A stretch of 64,000 nt of DNA from Neodiprion pinetum. Its lineage: Eukaryota; Arthropoda; Insecta; Hymenoptera; Diprionidae. The position numbers and the translations under genes were made by a program. A model generated the notes under the pieces. It did not search any database. It worked only from the letters and a program-made list of their open reading frames with translations, and was not told the DNA's origin. Below are positions 24,367 through 38,500 of the stretch, one piece after another (within the stretch, counting starts at the first letter, position 1; each line of letters opens with the position of its first letter). The DNA lies in NCBI RefSeq assembly GCF_021155775.2, contig NC_060234.1:26654026-26718025 (forward strand), written 5' to 3'.

Positions 24367-26300
24367 TGCCAGGAAATTTATGGAATTGCGAGGTTCAGAA
24401 AATAATCGATGACAATATAATCGATGTTTGAAACGAAGTCGATTACAAAAATTGATGATTTTGAAAAATTACCGACACGTCGATAAATGAATATCTACAT
24501 CAGCTGAAAAATACAGATTCGATAAAATGACGAAAAAAAAATTCTGTTTCTTTTATAACCCGATCTCGGACAATTATACAGTATTAACGTTACACCCGTC
24601 TTTACTTTTTGTTCGCTTTTACATGTAGAAGCGGTTGGCCAAAAATTTATTACATATAATTCGTCGAAATATTGAAACGACATGTTTTATAGGACGTTGT
24701 GACATCTCCTTTTTCTCAATAATTCTTAATTTCGAATCGGAAATGTAAAAAAGTTTTCGCATCAAACTATTTTAAGTCTGTCTGAATTCGAATTTTTTCG
24801 ATGAATAATTTTCTAATCCTGGTACACCGGTAATAGATAGGTACCTAATCAATACCTGTGAACGCAGGAAGGAAAACACAATTCCAGCCCGTCTGAAAAT
24901 ATGTTTAAAGTTTCGTAGTCGAGACAGATGACATTGAAATATGCTTCGAAAGATCTTTTGAAAAGAAACAAGTACCCGATTGATTAGTGGCCTATATTTT
25001 CGTCAGTCGAGTTTATTTTGCTCTTCATTGGGTCCTTATCGATGCGACCACTTGAATGCGTGCTTTGTCGTCGTCTGAGACAATGCGATACTTTTTTACG
25101 CGTCGGAGTCAGGAGTTCATCTTATAGGTCGTTAATTTTTTTTCATCCACGTTTCTCTCTTGGAAGAAACCATTACCAAGAAAACCAAGGTTTCTTTTCT
25201 TTTTCTTCTATCCTCCTCATTCTTATTGTCCTCATCATACGTTCATCTTTGTCCGGATAGTGAGAGTGTTCATTGCGATTGTAGCGAAGCCAATAATTAC
25301 AACGAAAAGAATTAAAGCAGATAGAAAATAAGAGGTATTAGTTTTTCCCGCAGACGGAGATCTTTGTCCGAAGAAACCCAACTCTCGGCAAAAAGTTTGT
25401 TTTTCTTTTTTTTTTTTTCCTGCATGTAAAGTCTAATCAAGGAATATTGGATTGTTAATTCATCTACTGAAAACAGTCACTATCTCTGTAGTTACTACAG
25501 ATGCAATGTCTTTTCGAATGAAGGCATGATCGAAAGCTTGAATTTGCCGCTCTCGTTATCTGAGAAATGGTATTGTGCGAGATAGGCTACTGAATACATA
25601 CCGTATCAATACGTCTTATTGTCATCTCAGAAAGCTCTCAGCTGTGACCGTCACGTATAATCCATCCTACCTTCTTATTGCCGTACCGAGTATTTCTCTC
25701 CCCACTCGTCCGGAAAGCTTCGCCGCGTTAGTTGCCTGTTATATCTTTGCGATAAATTTTCGTAAAACACCGTCGGAATACCATCCCTCAATCCGTCCGT
25801 TATCTGCCATACAGCAATCCTCCATGTCAATATTTCAACGTTACGAAGTTGTATCGCATTGAAGCTACCGATTATTATACATGCTATTTTTAATTATTCT
25901 TTCTAATTTTCTCTTCTGCCTCGTTCTTTTCTGAATAGAGAAACACTACGGTATTCATTGAATTAACATTACTATGCATCTGCAGGCATTCACGAAAGAA
26001 CAAAGCAAACAGTTCTAGAAACACGAAAGCTTCAAGTTCAGGCTCAGGCACAGGCATTACAATATATGCAAAAAAATTGATTTCCCATTTTTGTTGGACT
26101 GGAAAAATTTGAGGAATGTGAAAATTTATGGAACAATAATTTGGTACGTTTGTTTTTTTTTTTTTTTTATGTAATACCATGTATTCGTGTCTAACTCATT
26201 TCAAAGTCGGTTCAACACGCCTAGTCTTTCGGGCTGAAGTTTGAAACCTTATTGTAATGCTGAATCTTTACAAAGACTCGTTATTTGCAGCTTTAGAGGA

Positions 26301-27248
26301 TTACCCGAGAGAACCCCGGAATAATCTTATGGGAATTGGGTTTCCGTGAAATCGTCTGAATTTTTTATACGTTGTAGATCTTGGAATTCTAAAAAAAAGT
26401 CTCCACGTGCACGACCCTCCGCTATGGATAGTTTTGGCGCTAGAAAAATGTTCATCCTATATCCAGTATTCCTTGGTGCAAGAAAAACTAAGAAAAAGAA
26501 ATAATAATTACTAATAAACGAAACTTAATAACAATAATGATAATAATTATTCATTAATCACAATTATATTCGTAATAGAAGGGAGGAAGTAAGGATTATA
26601 GCACGGGTTTTTGGCAGTTGCTGTAGAAAGCCCCGCATTTGCACGAGAAACAAAGGAAACCGCCGAAAACCTTGGCCAGGTGTAACCGGACCCGAGTACA
26701 AAGCACCAACCAACAATTCGGCGACTGAACGGCTTGACCCTTCTTAAATTTTTGCAAGTTGCCCTTCAGGACTTGATTGACAGGTTATGGATTTGGACCC
26801 AAGTTCTTTCGCTTCGCAGCCACGAGTGCCAGCACCTAAGCCACTATGGTCGGTGGCTTAAAACTTAGGCACATAATCGAACATGGCCACTTCAAGGCTA
26901 TGGGATAAAATCTCAGTCGCAATTTATCTGAAACGCGGTGACGTTTTTTATACTCTCTAGGATGACGTCATCTACAGGTAATATCATAAAGGTTGGAGGA
27001 GGGGGCGAGTCCATACATTTAAAGTGGCTATTTATTTATTAGAAATAATTATTTCTTTCCTAGTTTTTCCTGCACAAAGGAATACTGTATATAGGATGAG
27101 CATTTTTCTAGGGTCCAAGCTATTCATAGAGGAGGGTTGTGGCCATGGAGACTTTTTCCGGAATGCCACGATCTACGACACATAAAAAGTTCAGAATATT
27201 TCACTGAAATCCAATTTCCACAAGATTATCACGGGTTTCTTTGGGTAA
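26301..27248. mobile_element. Fold-back element with long terminal inverted repeats
   Basis: Left arm 26301-26518 and right arm 27033-27248 are inverted copies along about 217 bp. Shared tracts read inward include ATAATCTT, GTAGATC, AGTCTCCA, CTAGAAAAATG, CATCCTATAT, CAGTATTCCTT and AGAAAAACTA. The element opens TTACCC and closes GGGTAA. The central 514 bp is unrelated to the arms and has no clear open frame. Divergence between the arms looks like roughly one base in five or six by eye, so insertion is not recent. Confidence 0.7.
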
Positions 27249-27902
27249 CCGTCAATAAAACATGAACAAAATCGGATTTTTTAAATTTAACTCTTAGAGT
27301 TATTCTAAAGGTGCAATATGTATAGTAATTTTTGTTTCAGCGTTTCGGTACGGTAAAATTACTATCTTCAGTCTTATCCTAGTCTAACTTCCACGCGAGT
27401 GTGTGAGTAAAACATCTTCGAACCTATAACGCGTGTGCAATGATCGGTACTTGAAAAATATGGCAACTTCTCAAAACTATATCGCATGAGTTGATCCGAG
27501 ACGCAAGTTCGAGTTAATTTGACACGTGACTCATCGTTCAGTAATCAACGACTTTCCGTCCGGAATTATAAGACTGTAGCTAAGGAGTCTACGAGCCTAG
27601 AAGCTTAATCTTACCTAAAGCTAGTTTGAGAACTCTGTTGGGCCTCTGGAATACGGAAAATATCGGCATGCCTGCTATCATGGAAATGGAATGCTGCTCG
27701 ATTGAACAAAAGATGGAGCATTCAAGGCTCTTCATTGGCGTTGTTCAATGAGTACACGTTCAAGTTTTGTCAACGACATTGCGAGGTTAACGGATATTCA
27801 TATGATAATTTCATCGTTAATTTCAGACAACATCAAAAATTCGTAGCATTTTATGAAACTGTCCAATAGTTGATGAAATCATCGAGGTTTTGATTGGTTA
27901 AA

Positions 27903-30440
27903 ATGGATGAGATTTCAAGAAAATCTGTACTTCAATACTTGCGCGAAAACTTATCAGCAGCTCATCGGGTGAGCCAATATAAATATACGATACAAATGAG
28001 ATACGACCGTAATGCGATTTTGCACGGTATTACGTTTAATCTCTGGAGTTTGTAATTAAAAGTATCAACGACAATTCTTATCTCAATTATATAACAGTAC
28101 TTTATGTATTATTTGTTCAACAGGCTACGCGACGTAACGTTTAATCAATACGTACACATTCCGTGCCGTCAGTTAATTCTAATAGAAGTGAAAAATCCTC
28201 AAGCTTTTGATTATATAGTCTTTGTGAATTTTTTTAACTCATCTGTTTTTTTTTTTTTTTTTTGTACACTATAGTTAATCTTGTTTTTCATTTTTTACGA
28301 TTTTATCGAGATATAATGCATATTAAAGAATTGTCAAGTGTACGACATAGGGGTAACATTTTTTGACGAATCGATTGTCGCAAAATATTTTGTAGAATAG
28401 TTCTCACAATGCGAGAAAAACGCAAATGTTAAAAAAAAAAACTCAATTTCTGAAACATGTTCAAAACATCTCATAATCATCCGAAGAGTGTTTTGTTCCT
28501 GAAATAAAGGCGTTTTGAGTCAATATATTCATTATAAAGTGAACGGGTTAATCTTGATTTGTGTATTTAACGGTAATATATTAATTTCTTTTAAGGCGCC
28601 GATAAGAACGGACGTAAAATCATACAAGTACCAACATCATCTGAAATGCTGTCACGAATTTTATCACATTTTATCATATAAATATTTTATCACTCGGTAA
28701 TTTTTCAATCCAAACATCGCGCACATGACGCAGGATAGCATTCGACGAATCTTTATTGCAAAAGTTGTTGTTTGAATCCTCATTGTCCGTTATCTGTCGT
28801 TTCATTGAGAGCCATAAGAAGAAGGTAGGAAATGCCAATCTACGGCGAACCGTGGACAAAGCCTGTTCCCTACACAATTGACACGTGCTTCGAATTTCCA
28901 GACAACGTTTCTGCAAAGGATAATAGTAGTCGGGCGCCATGAAATCCAGCCTAACGATCTCGTGGACGCACATACAAAAATAATTGACTCTCTGACTGCG
29001 GATTACGTCGACGAACCAATCACCGGCCTGCTCCTGGTGTACAAAAATACGTTCTTCCACATCGTTGAGGTAATTGACGACATCTGAATGAACAGATGAT
29101 TCTTGATCATTTTCTATACATTTTTACGACACACTTTTATCCCCTGCTAATGACTCACGTGGTTGTTGAACTGACTTTCCAGATTACAGAGAATACCTTC
29201 GTCAAATTAATAAAGCAGATTCGTCAGATAAATGGAATTTCCATGAAAATATTACCCCCCATGCATCACATAAGCGAGGTGAATATTCGCATTAGATTGT
29301 TTACCATCATTCCTGTTACCGTTTGTTCATACTTCGCGGTGAATCATCGAGAGGACTTACGCCTCAGATATTTCATCGGGTCACATTGACGTGTGGATGA
29401 TGATTCGTCGAGCCCTTTGATCATACAGTCGGCGGACTGCTGGTGCTTATGCTTGGGTGCCAGAAGTCCGCGCAGCCCTTGTTAATTTCGGTTTAATCGG
29501 TTACTCCAAGGGCAGCGAGATACGTTGCAAGTCCTTTGATCAGTTGGACGTCGAAAGGCCATTTCAGACCGAGATTCTCCTAATCCGTTGCGTAATTTAT
29601 TTCTCTATACTTTGTTCAATCTCTTAGAGATGTATTCCCTCGAAATGGATCGGAAAAACGTCGCAGTCTCCCCTGCTACTTGAGCACGACCTTCCTAAGA
29701 GCTGGGAATTCGAAACGGAGGGCGCGACCCTTTCAAGCTTTCAAAACAAAGTATACAAGTTGTGTCAACATCTTCACGGATTCGAAGATAAGGTATGTGA
29801 TAAACTCTTTCCTGCAGCCTTCCGTGGCCCCTGTAAATACCGCGTGTTGAAATAACCTCCCCTTCACGTGGATGGAATACCGCTAAAATATTTTACTAGC
29901 CATCTTCAAACGAACAGATAATATCCACCCTCTTCTTTTGCTTTTCCACTCTTTGCCCAATGCAAACGCGATTCGATCCAAATCGGGTTAATTGACGCTG
30001 GGTAATATCCACGTGTAGTTCTTCTCTGATTTCGTTTCACACGTAATCGAATTTATAGGTATCGTATGTAACACAATCCTCGGTTTATGTGCATGTAAAA
30101 ACATGTTTAGCTCATTCGGATTAAGAATTGAGTGTGTGTGTGTGTTTTTTTTTTTTTTTTTTTGTTTCTTTTGCTTTTTTCTGTTAATTGAGTAATATAA
30201 CGTTTATTCTGGTTTCACACGATTGTACAAGAATATTTTCCCACCGCCGAACTTAAGCAACGAGATTGAAATTTTTCAAAGCACCCTGCTCTGCTCGCTT
30301 CCGAGGTCGACCACCTATTCGAGCGTGTTCCAGGTCTTTTGCCGGAAGCCGTCATCATCGAATACATCATGAATGGTCGCTACGTGGGAGGATTTGACTT
30401 GATCGAAAAATTTAGTTTCGACAGCCGTACGTATACCTGA
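27903..30440 (+). CDS. TEX47-like protein with BLUF-like fold, five exons
   Basis: Five exons join in frame: 27903-27968, 28902-29069, 29183-29278, 29628-29792 and 30282-30440, giving 217 residues. All four introns are phase 0 with GT donors (GTGAGC, GTAATT, GTGAAT, GTATGT) and AG acceptors. Exon 1 begins MDEISRKSVLQYLRENL. Exon 2 carries RIIVVGRHEI and DEPITGLLLVYKNTFFHIVE, the strand-turn-strand typical of BLUF-like domains and strongly recalling vertebrate TEX47 (testis-expressed protein 47). Exon 3 gives ISMKILPPMHHISE, the following strand, and exon 5 ends with VIIEYIMNGRYVGGFDLIEK. BLUF domains bind flavin in bacterial light sensors; whether this one binds anything is unknown. No cytoplasmic or membrane signal is seen. 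The GTACGT beside the stop at 30428 could be a further donor, so the 3' end might extend. The exon 1 assignment and the family name are the least certain points. Confidence 0.68.
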
Positions 30441-33400
30441 CGTTCAATCGATTTGCGGTCCACTGTTCCACCCTCGCGAAATCCGAATTTTATGCGAGAA
30501 AGGCGCGATAACGTTTTTGCATTTTTATTACCCTCGGACTCGACGATTCGGAACTTTTCCAGCAGCGTACGTTTCGCACAAATCGGTTTTCATACCGACG
30601 TTTACGATGAGGTATCGAATATCCGCAATCCTTTTGAACGACCCCGAAACCCAGAAACAATCCGACCGTTCAGTTTGTTCAACAGCCGTCGTCGCTACCG
30701 GTGGAGAATTTCAAAATTTTCAGTAACAGAGAAAAGTGAAAATTCGTAGGCGTAACTTTTATTCAACGCACACGCGTGCCAACCGCGAAGTGTCATGGAT
30801 TGAGAGTTACACGCACTGTTCTTTATTTCACGCAGAGAAGGAATGGCCGCACGTGTGCACACCGGATCCAATCGACATCTTCGATCGGAGAGATCCGAAA
30901 CTCGTTCAGCCTGCAGCGAATCGTGGAGCTCACTGAAAGCCCGCATACTTACGAAAGCAGCCCCGTCTTCTTTGGTTACGTTTTGGTTTGCCCTGGAGGA
31001 AGAAGGAGAGTATATTAAATCGAAAAACTTTCCAGCCTTGTTTCGAACGAGCTTGAAGTTTCAACAGAATCTTCATTTTCTTCCCCCTATTCGTTCTCTC
31101 TCTTGAATCGAGAATTTCTCTCCGTCTTTGCGAAAGATCAGCGCAAGCTGTCTTCTGATAGGGTTACCCCATTAGAGGGAGTTAATAGAACAATTAAGTT
31201 CAAACCGAAGCGGCTACGCTTTCCGCGCTTTAAGCTACAATCAAATCAGGCAACCGCGGTCAAATCTGCGATCACGAACATTGCGCTGCGCCTCAATTCT
31301 GTATTCGTATAATTTCAAGCTCCAGAGATTATTCTCGTTTTCTAATACACACCGTTGATCGTGTAAATGGCGGCACCATTATACATTATAATTTGATTAG
31401 CTCGTCCAACGGAGAAAGTTGAAAATAAAGTTTTACACGCATAATTTCGCGGACGTCTCTCGAGCTTACTAAATTGGAAGTAGCATTAATTTCAGGCCTG
31501 GAGCTTCGAACGATGTTTTGTCTTGATTACCCGAGGCTACCACTCGGCATATTTGCCTTTGGAAAATGACGCTGTGCGGTCGTTCCACTTGCACGACATG
31601 AGTATAATCAAAATTAAAAATTGGACAAAGTGACGGTATAATGTGCGGATACAGAAAACTCACAGCGTGAAAAAAAAGCGAAAACGAGACGAGTATTCGT
31701 TACGAAATCTGGGAAAACTTTGTTTTCGCGCGACTTTAAGACCTGCACGTTATTCGCTCGCTAAAATTGGCGTGTATATAAGGGATACGGCTCTCGGTAA
31801 AAGGAGGAAACGCGGTCAGGAAGTGGCCGCTGGGACCGCGGGCTGCTGGCAAAAAGGTAACAAATGGAAAACGACGCTGTCCATGAACAAAGTGAAGCAC
31901 CAACGTCCGTTGATAGAACGCTTCGCGGAATACGAGGTTGCTGCGGCAACGAGAATGTGCTCGGAATTTCAAACCAAGACTTGATATAACGTTATCTCGT
32001 TCTGGTGCAGGACCGCAGCTTCCTCCACTCTCATCTATTGCACTTCTCTCACATTTCTCTAGCAATTTGAATTTCTCGCACGTCTGTACCTTTATTTAGA
32101 TGTCTTAAATCCGCTATCGTGGAGCGATACGAGACGTAAACCGAATCGTATCTGACTACTGGTTTGTCTTTCCGGATGAGAATATCTGTCACTGTGCAGC
32201 AGCCGGATTTTATCCCTTTGCGTGGGTAACCGTGAATTCTTTTCAAACTTTGAGATAAATTCCGTCCATCGCATTACGGAGTGAAATGACTTTCGAGTCC
32301 GTGGAACGTACGCCACTCTCTACACTCTACTGACTAAAACCACTTTCCGCACCTTCGGCTCACCATTATAGCACCATGTGAGTTCAAGTTCTTTCGCAAA
32401 ATCGTGGCTTTCCTGCTTTTCGCAAGCACAAAATGAAGCTCCAGCTGAGGCGAGAGAACCAACTCAGACGGTACTTTGGTAACTTTGACAAAATGACGGT
32501 GGGGCGATTTCACGACCTTTGGGAATCGAGCTGCAAGTCCACCTTGGCGCGAATGAGAAAGCTTTCCAGCGAGGAAACTCGCCACCTTAAACGAGGACGC
32601 AAAAAGACTCGTCGAAAAGTCTTGACTATATCTTTGCTGAATCATAACTGAATGGATTGATTAAAGATTTTTTGCAAGCGGTGGAAAGTCCGCTGTCTCG
32701 TCAGCAGTTCCCGCAACACACGCATGTTATCTAGTCATGAAATAGAACGAGAGTTGTGGGTTGGGATGTACAAAGGCGGACGATAAATAACTCGGCAAAG
32801 CTCGACTTGGCCCAGCCCTTTGCGAACGCACCGCAAACTGTAGTGTTCGTGCATGCTTTATGAGAATGTATAGATGCATATGGAACGAAGCAGGGGGATG
32901 CAAAGTGAGATGGGAATCGGAGTCCTGTGGGATAGATAAAGATGTCACAAATTGGACCGTTCTCCCCCTTTGTGAGTGCGTGTATAAGATTAAGGCCCAC
33001 ACTTCAGGTGAGGTGCTTCAAAATATTTATACCTTTCCGAGGGACAAACATCGCCGATGTAAGTTTTTACCCATCAATTTTTCATGGATTGTTTATTTCT
33101 CTATCCACGTTCCCCTACCTTTTTCCCCAAATCAGAAACACGTATATCACATTCACCTAATAATCGTAGTTTTTGTTTTTGGTTCTCCAATTAGTCGCAA
33201 CCTTGAGGAAAACAATTTTTTTCCGTACTTAATTTGTATGATCAGACCAATTGCCGCTTAAAATCTGCCACATATCAAGTATTACATTACGGCACTTGCG
33301 ATCGAATATAAATTGTATTGATAAATTGTGTGGACTTTAATCACGGAGGTAATTGACGAGCGCGTAGCAGCCGCTCGTTTTGCATTTATCTTTTCGTGCA

Positions 33401-35401
33401 GTTACGCTGAACGAATCTATGCGTAAATTGGACGAATCGCTGCGTGGGAGAAAACTGCTATCCGTGAATCGTGCATGAGAGAAACAACCGCCGGCGAATT
33501 TTCATTCCATTCAACTCAAGAGGACGTCGCGATAACACTGAGAAGGTGTCCCGTTTGTAACATTTAGCGATTGGAACCCCTTTAATAACATAACCGACAA
33601 CACTTGCAGACACTGGCGTAATAACCTCGACTGAGAATTTCAAGTGCAAAAGCGTTTCAAATTTTGTAGCAAGCGCGGATGGAAAGGATTCACAAGTCGA
33701 AGTAAGTAGAAGCTTTGCATGATTTGACGTTGGTCGTATTTCGAATAACTGTGAAAAAAAAACAGTCAAAAAAAAAAAAACAAATGAAAGAAAAAAGAAG
33801 TTGAAACAACAGGATTTGATTCCCCGGGTTTTCCGGTCGGTGTCTCGTTTTAGCTGCACTAATTTGCATTGGACGAAACTATTGATCGAAATTTGTACGG
33901 GAAGAGAACTGCGCGTGACAAACTTTCGGATATTACTTACTCTGCGCGATTGGAAAAATTTCGCCACCCTTTGATGAGAGAACAAAAAAAAAAAACCTAC
34001 CGAGTCCAGAGCAAGGCGAATGAATTTTAAGTATGAAAGAGTGACTGTAGATTGTCCAAACTTAATTTTGCGCTCCTGTGCGATGGTATGGTTGGATTTA
34101 ACACCGGCTTCCAGCGGTGAAAAAATAAGAGAGTACCTATAACACTTCCAGCACGTATTTCGAGCTCACGTATGTCTACACGGTTACCCTTGCATGCAGC
34201 AGGCCGTTAACGCGCAGAGAAGTATAAAAAGTTCTTAAGAACGTGCTTAACGGGGTGAGTGGCTTGATTGTGTTAATTAGCTGAACAAAAAACTGTGATG
34301 CCAGGCACCTGGTTGAAACTAAGCTAACATGCCGAGAACTTTGCGAAATTATTATATTGCGAATGAAAAAAACAATTGAAGTGAAAAGTAAATTGAAACC
34401 GTTACTATTTGTACGATTGACGGATTAAATAAGCCTTTAAATCGTGCTTGACAACCACCACAATTAGCCAACTTCAATCGGATCTAACTTCTGCTTATTC
34501 GGCACTAATTGAAAGTTCTGGCTGCTGCAAGCTTTGGCCCAGAACGTCTCCCTTCTAATTGACAACCTACGATATGTAGCTCATGATCAGATCAGAATTA
34601 CGAGCCTTTTGCCCGTGGCAACCAACATCCTCTTCACCTTTCGACCCGGCTACTTCCCTGGAAAGGTTGCGCCCTCAGGGCAGATCCGGTTAAATTTGCT
34701 TAGGGTGCGGCAAACAGCTATAACTATTACTTTCGGAAGTTATATGTACGGATGTAATGTGTGTGCACAAGCGGGAAAGAGTTTCGTCGATTTCCGAACA
34801 CTATTTCGTTCTACGGTTCTTGGCCGCATTTCAGGTCAACTGAGAGAAATGTATTTTCGAAACAGAGAATTTTGTAAATTAATCTCTTTTCCAGATCGCA
34901 ACTATTTCACGCATCTCTCACTCGTGGGATAAAATATTCGACTCAGAGAAATTGTTGAATTATTATATTTGGTAGCTTTGAAAGTAAGGAACAAAGAATA
35001 AAATTAACTAAATTCTTATGGCAGTCATGAAATAATGAGTGGCTTAATATTTTTTATCAAAATAATTGCTCGACGTTTAGTAGGATTAGCTACACCGTTA
35101 CTCTAATTAACTGAACAAACTCTGGCTAAGTGAAAATACTCATTAGCGGTATTTAGCAAGACCACAGGTTCGAATTTCACACCATAGATCTTATTAGCAC
35201 GGAGATTAGAGTAACAACTCCGGAACTCGGTAGTAATGGTCACAGTAGCAATTTCTTTAAGCTGCCTTATTCATTTCCTCAACAGATTATAACAGCCATT
35301 TTCCGAGGTCACGACGTACCAAATGACCCGTGAAGTATCCGCTAAAACACTCCCGTTTCATCCATTTTTCATCATGTTATAACGGTTTATTTCCCCGCAG
35401 C

Positions 35402-35528
35402 TCCTCGCAGGAACTTCTAATCATAGGCAAACTAGGGTATACATGTCGACTCTAAACAGTTCCACTGCTTTTTTGTTAATGTCGCTCCTGTACCCTGATT
35501 TGCCTATAATTAGACGTCCCTACGAGGC
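35402..35528. mobile_element. Hairpin MITE-like repeat of about 127 bp
   Basis: The first about 46 bp (CCTCG, then TCTAATCATAGGCAAA and AGGGTA) is an imperfect inverted copy of the last about 46 bp (TACCCT, then TTTGCCTATAATTAGA and CGAGG). The central loop is about 30 bp and T-rich. No protein is encoded. Confidence 0.6.
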
Positions 35529-38500
35529 CCATCATGGAAATAACCTGGTATAAGATGTAACCGCAAGCACGAAATAACTGTCGGTGATCGTTTGTGAGTC
35601 ACGATAGAGTCAGCTTTTCTATGCTAATCGTATTTTTAACCCTTCCGTAAATTAGAAGCTGTAAATTTGCGATGAATTGCAAATTGCACACAGGTATATC
35701 ACATTTGCGACCTGCCCTCACCTACAGACGGAACGAAATAATTTATAGTCAAATAAACTTTGAGGGATCCACGTCATGGTTTCAAACCCAGCAAACGTGT
35801 CGACTGGCACATGTGCGTCAGAGGTGGTGTTTCGAAAGTCACGGTTCATGAACATACGTGACGTAAATGCGAGTACGAATGCTGGGAGACTTTTGAATTG
35901 TTATAACTAGACAGGTAGACAGGCACGAGGCTCTGGGTTTGGTGAAAAAGTAAGAGAGTAAAGAGATTAACTTTTATCTTTTTTATTTGAATTCAAATGA
36001 TTAAAAGTTTCGAGAACTTACCAAGTGCGACAAAATATCAACCGTTCAACTGCGGTATAGATATGGTTTTTATTACAACATAGTGAACACGAATGATAAG
36101 AAAATTTCTAGCAAGTACAGCAATAGAGATGAAATTGAGAATATTCGAATAACGCAAACTAAGATATCGCTCAAACGTGAATAACACTGCTGCTGGCAAA
36201 GGGTATTGTAACATATTTTGAACACGCAAAAAAGGGTGAAGGGAATGATTGCTGAGCCGCAATTTCTGGCTCGAGTGGGCAGGAGAGACCTCGAGGTACA
36301 ACGTGTAGCATAGTCACGAATCCAACCACGGTAACCGACACGAAAATTTTGACGCGGGTAGAGGGAATGTTTTTTCTTTTTCTATATATATAATTTCATT
36401 TTCATGACACGTCTCATAGAGGAGATAGAAGCACCAGTGCATTTTTGATCCATTAAGCAAAGGCCTTTCATCGCGATCCCTAGTCTGTTCCGAACAGGTT
36501 GATTTACCGACGCGTTGGAACAGCTGTGTGAATGTATGGCATAGCGTGTGCGTAAGTATTCGTGTGTTCCATACGCACGCATACGTCGGTTTACAACAAT
36601 GCTCCGCAAACTTTATCATAATACGCTTTGACACGGCAGACGGCTTCAAACAACTCGAATAGTCCAACGTTAATTCGAATTGATAATTGGTGCGTACGAA
36701 GAATTGATCGTGTTACGCCGGAGGCGATGAAAATCAGCTCGTTTTGCGAGCTGGCGACAATCGTGAATAATGTATGAAAGTCGATTGGTGGGTTGAATTT
36801 TTTGTGGATAGTCGAACACCTTGTCGCACAAAAAAATACAACTGTGAAAAAATTCATAGTCAAAACATCTACGCAGCTGCCGAGATAACCAAAAGTGAAA
36901 TTTGGACCTCCAGTTCGAATCACGTACGAATCAAACTACGCGAAACAATGCTGTGGTAGCGAATTTTTGTCTCGTAGATTCCCGACTTACTCCGCCGAAG
37001 GAGCAGGGGAGTCGAATCGAATCACAAATGATCGAGATGGGCCACGCCCGTCACATCGACGGAACGTGACATCCACAGTGCGGAATGAAAACGACTCAGG
37101 ATAAGAAAAACCCTAGAGGAAGTGAAGGAACGGCTACGGAAGGCAAGTCGAAAATTTCCGCCGAGTGAAGGGGTCGAATAGAGAATCCGGTCGGTATGTC
37201 TCGATTCGAAAAGACAACGAAATCAGCTTCGTATAGTGTGTTAAGCTCGGTTGAATCATCGGAATACAAAACAATTGGTGTAACCTTCCCTACCGAGATC
37301 AGCCACTATTTATTTATTTGATTTTATTGTATCTTCCTCATTCAAGACCGATGCATCACTGCAGAAATTTTGGAAATGAGGTTTACGTATATTTGGTAAA
37401 AATAATATAGCTTTTGATGACGGTGATGCGGATACTCTGTCTTAGAACCAAAATCGTTATCGTAATCTAACCCTCCGGAGGTGAGATTTAACCCTCACCC
37501 CGTGTCGTCCGATTCGACGTATCAGATTCGTGTTTGCATAATCAATCTTGGCCCAAGGAATCCTTCGATACCCGACAAAAAGCTCAGCTATCGCTCATGG
37601 AGTTTGAACAGGTGAAATATGACGAGGAATTTACATGCCCCGTTACACCTACGGTAAAGGCAAAAAGTTAGTAATGAGAAATCCAACGCCGAACCTGACT
37701 AGCGATTCACCGTGTCATCATCAGGTCCAATTAACAAATCACCGCTGTTGCTGTTTCAATTTGATGTGCCTACACGGTATATAATTGTACTGTTAAAATT
37801 GCCGAAATTGGCCGGTGTGGACAACTATCGAACAATCTTTGTAGTCAATATCGGGAAATTCAGCGTCGCATATGAGTGTTAGATCGACACCAAATCATAG
37901 TCGATATCTTCTTTTAAATTGCGAAGAGGGAAGGCTTTCATCCCGTGAAGAGAGAAAATCCTGATCTCTTTTTTTGACAGAGGCATTTTAGATCGAGAGA
38001 AATGAAAAAGGCCGAAAGAAGATATTCGTAAATGTCAGGACGCGCCGAAGGCGTTTTGCTAAATTAACGCCCTTGCACTGAGGGATTCTGGTCACGTGGT
38101 ACGAAGAGAATATAAAACGATGGAAGTTTGAGGCGGACCAGGATAAAGTACAGGGAGAAAATCGAAGTAAAAGAAATGCGTCGAGTTTGCATCGTTGAGC
38201 TTGACGGATGTCTACATGTGATTTCCATATCCTCTGCGTTACACCCTCACGCTATAACAACACATCAATGCATCCCGGCTCTAAGGCATTCGGATGATGC
38301 TGGAAGGCATGCTTGTTGATGGAAAATTAAACGAGGCATGACCGCATGCGTACCGAATATTCGGAGAGCTTCATCCATCACATCGTGGAGGGTGACTGAA
38401 CCACGACAAGCATCGTGAACCGGAGAACTGAGTTAGGAGAAAAGCATCCGACCTATCATCGAAATTGATTGGAGAGCAGCGAGCAGGATATAATGCTGCT

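Larger units (their letters stand above)
21884..27902. other. Intergenic region between the transporter array and the TEX47-like gene
   Basis: I found no supported coding gene on either strand. Repeats listed separately are a diverged direct repeat (23694-23934), a MITE-like inverted repeat (24153-24366) and a 0.95 kb fold-back element (26301-27248). Poly-T or poly-A runs occur near 25407 and 26152. The promoter of the TEX47-like gene should lie at the right end, but I see no distinct core motif. Confidence 0.5.

Noticed and set aside
28674..29060. 128-codon minus-strand frame
   Set aside because: It is antisense to the BLUF-like exon, whose plus-strand reading has family motifs and correct splice sites.
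33458..33985. 175-codon minus-strand frame
   Set aside because: Phe-rich segments come from poly-A tracts on the plus strand, and no motif or splice context was found.
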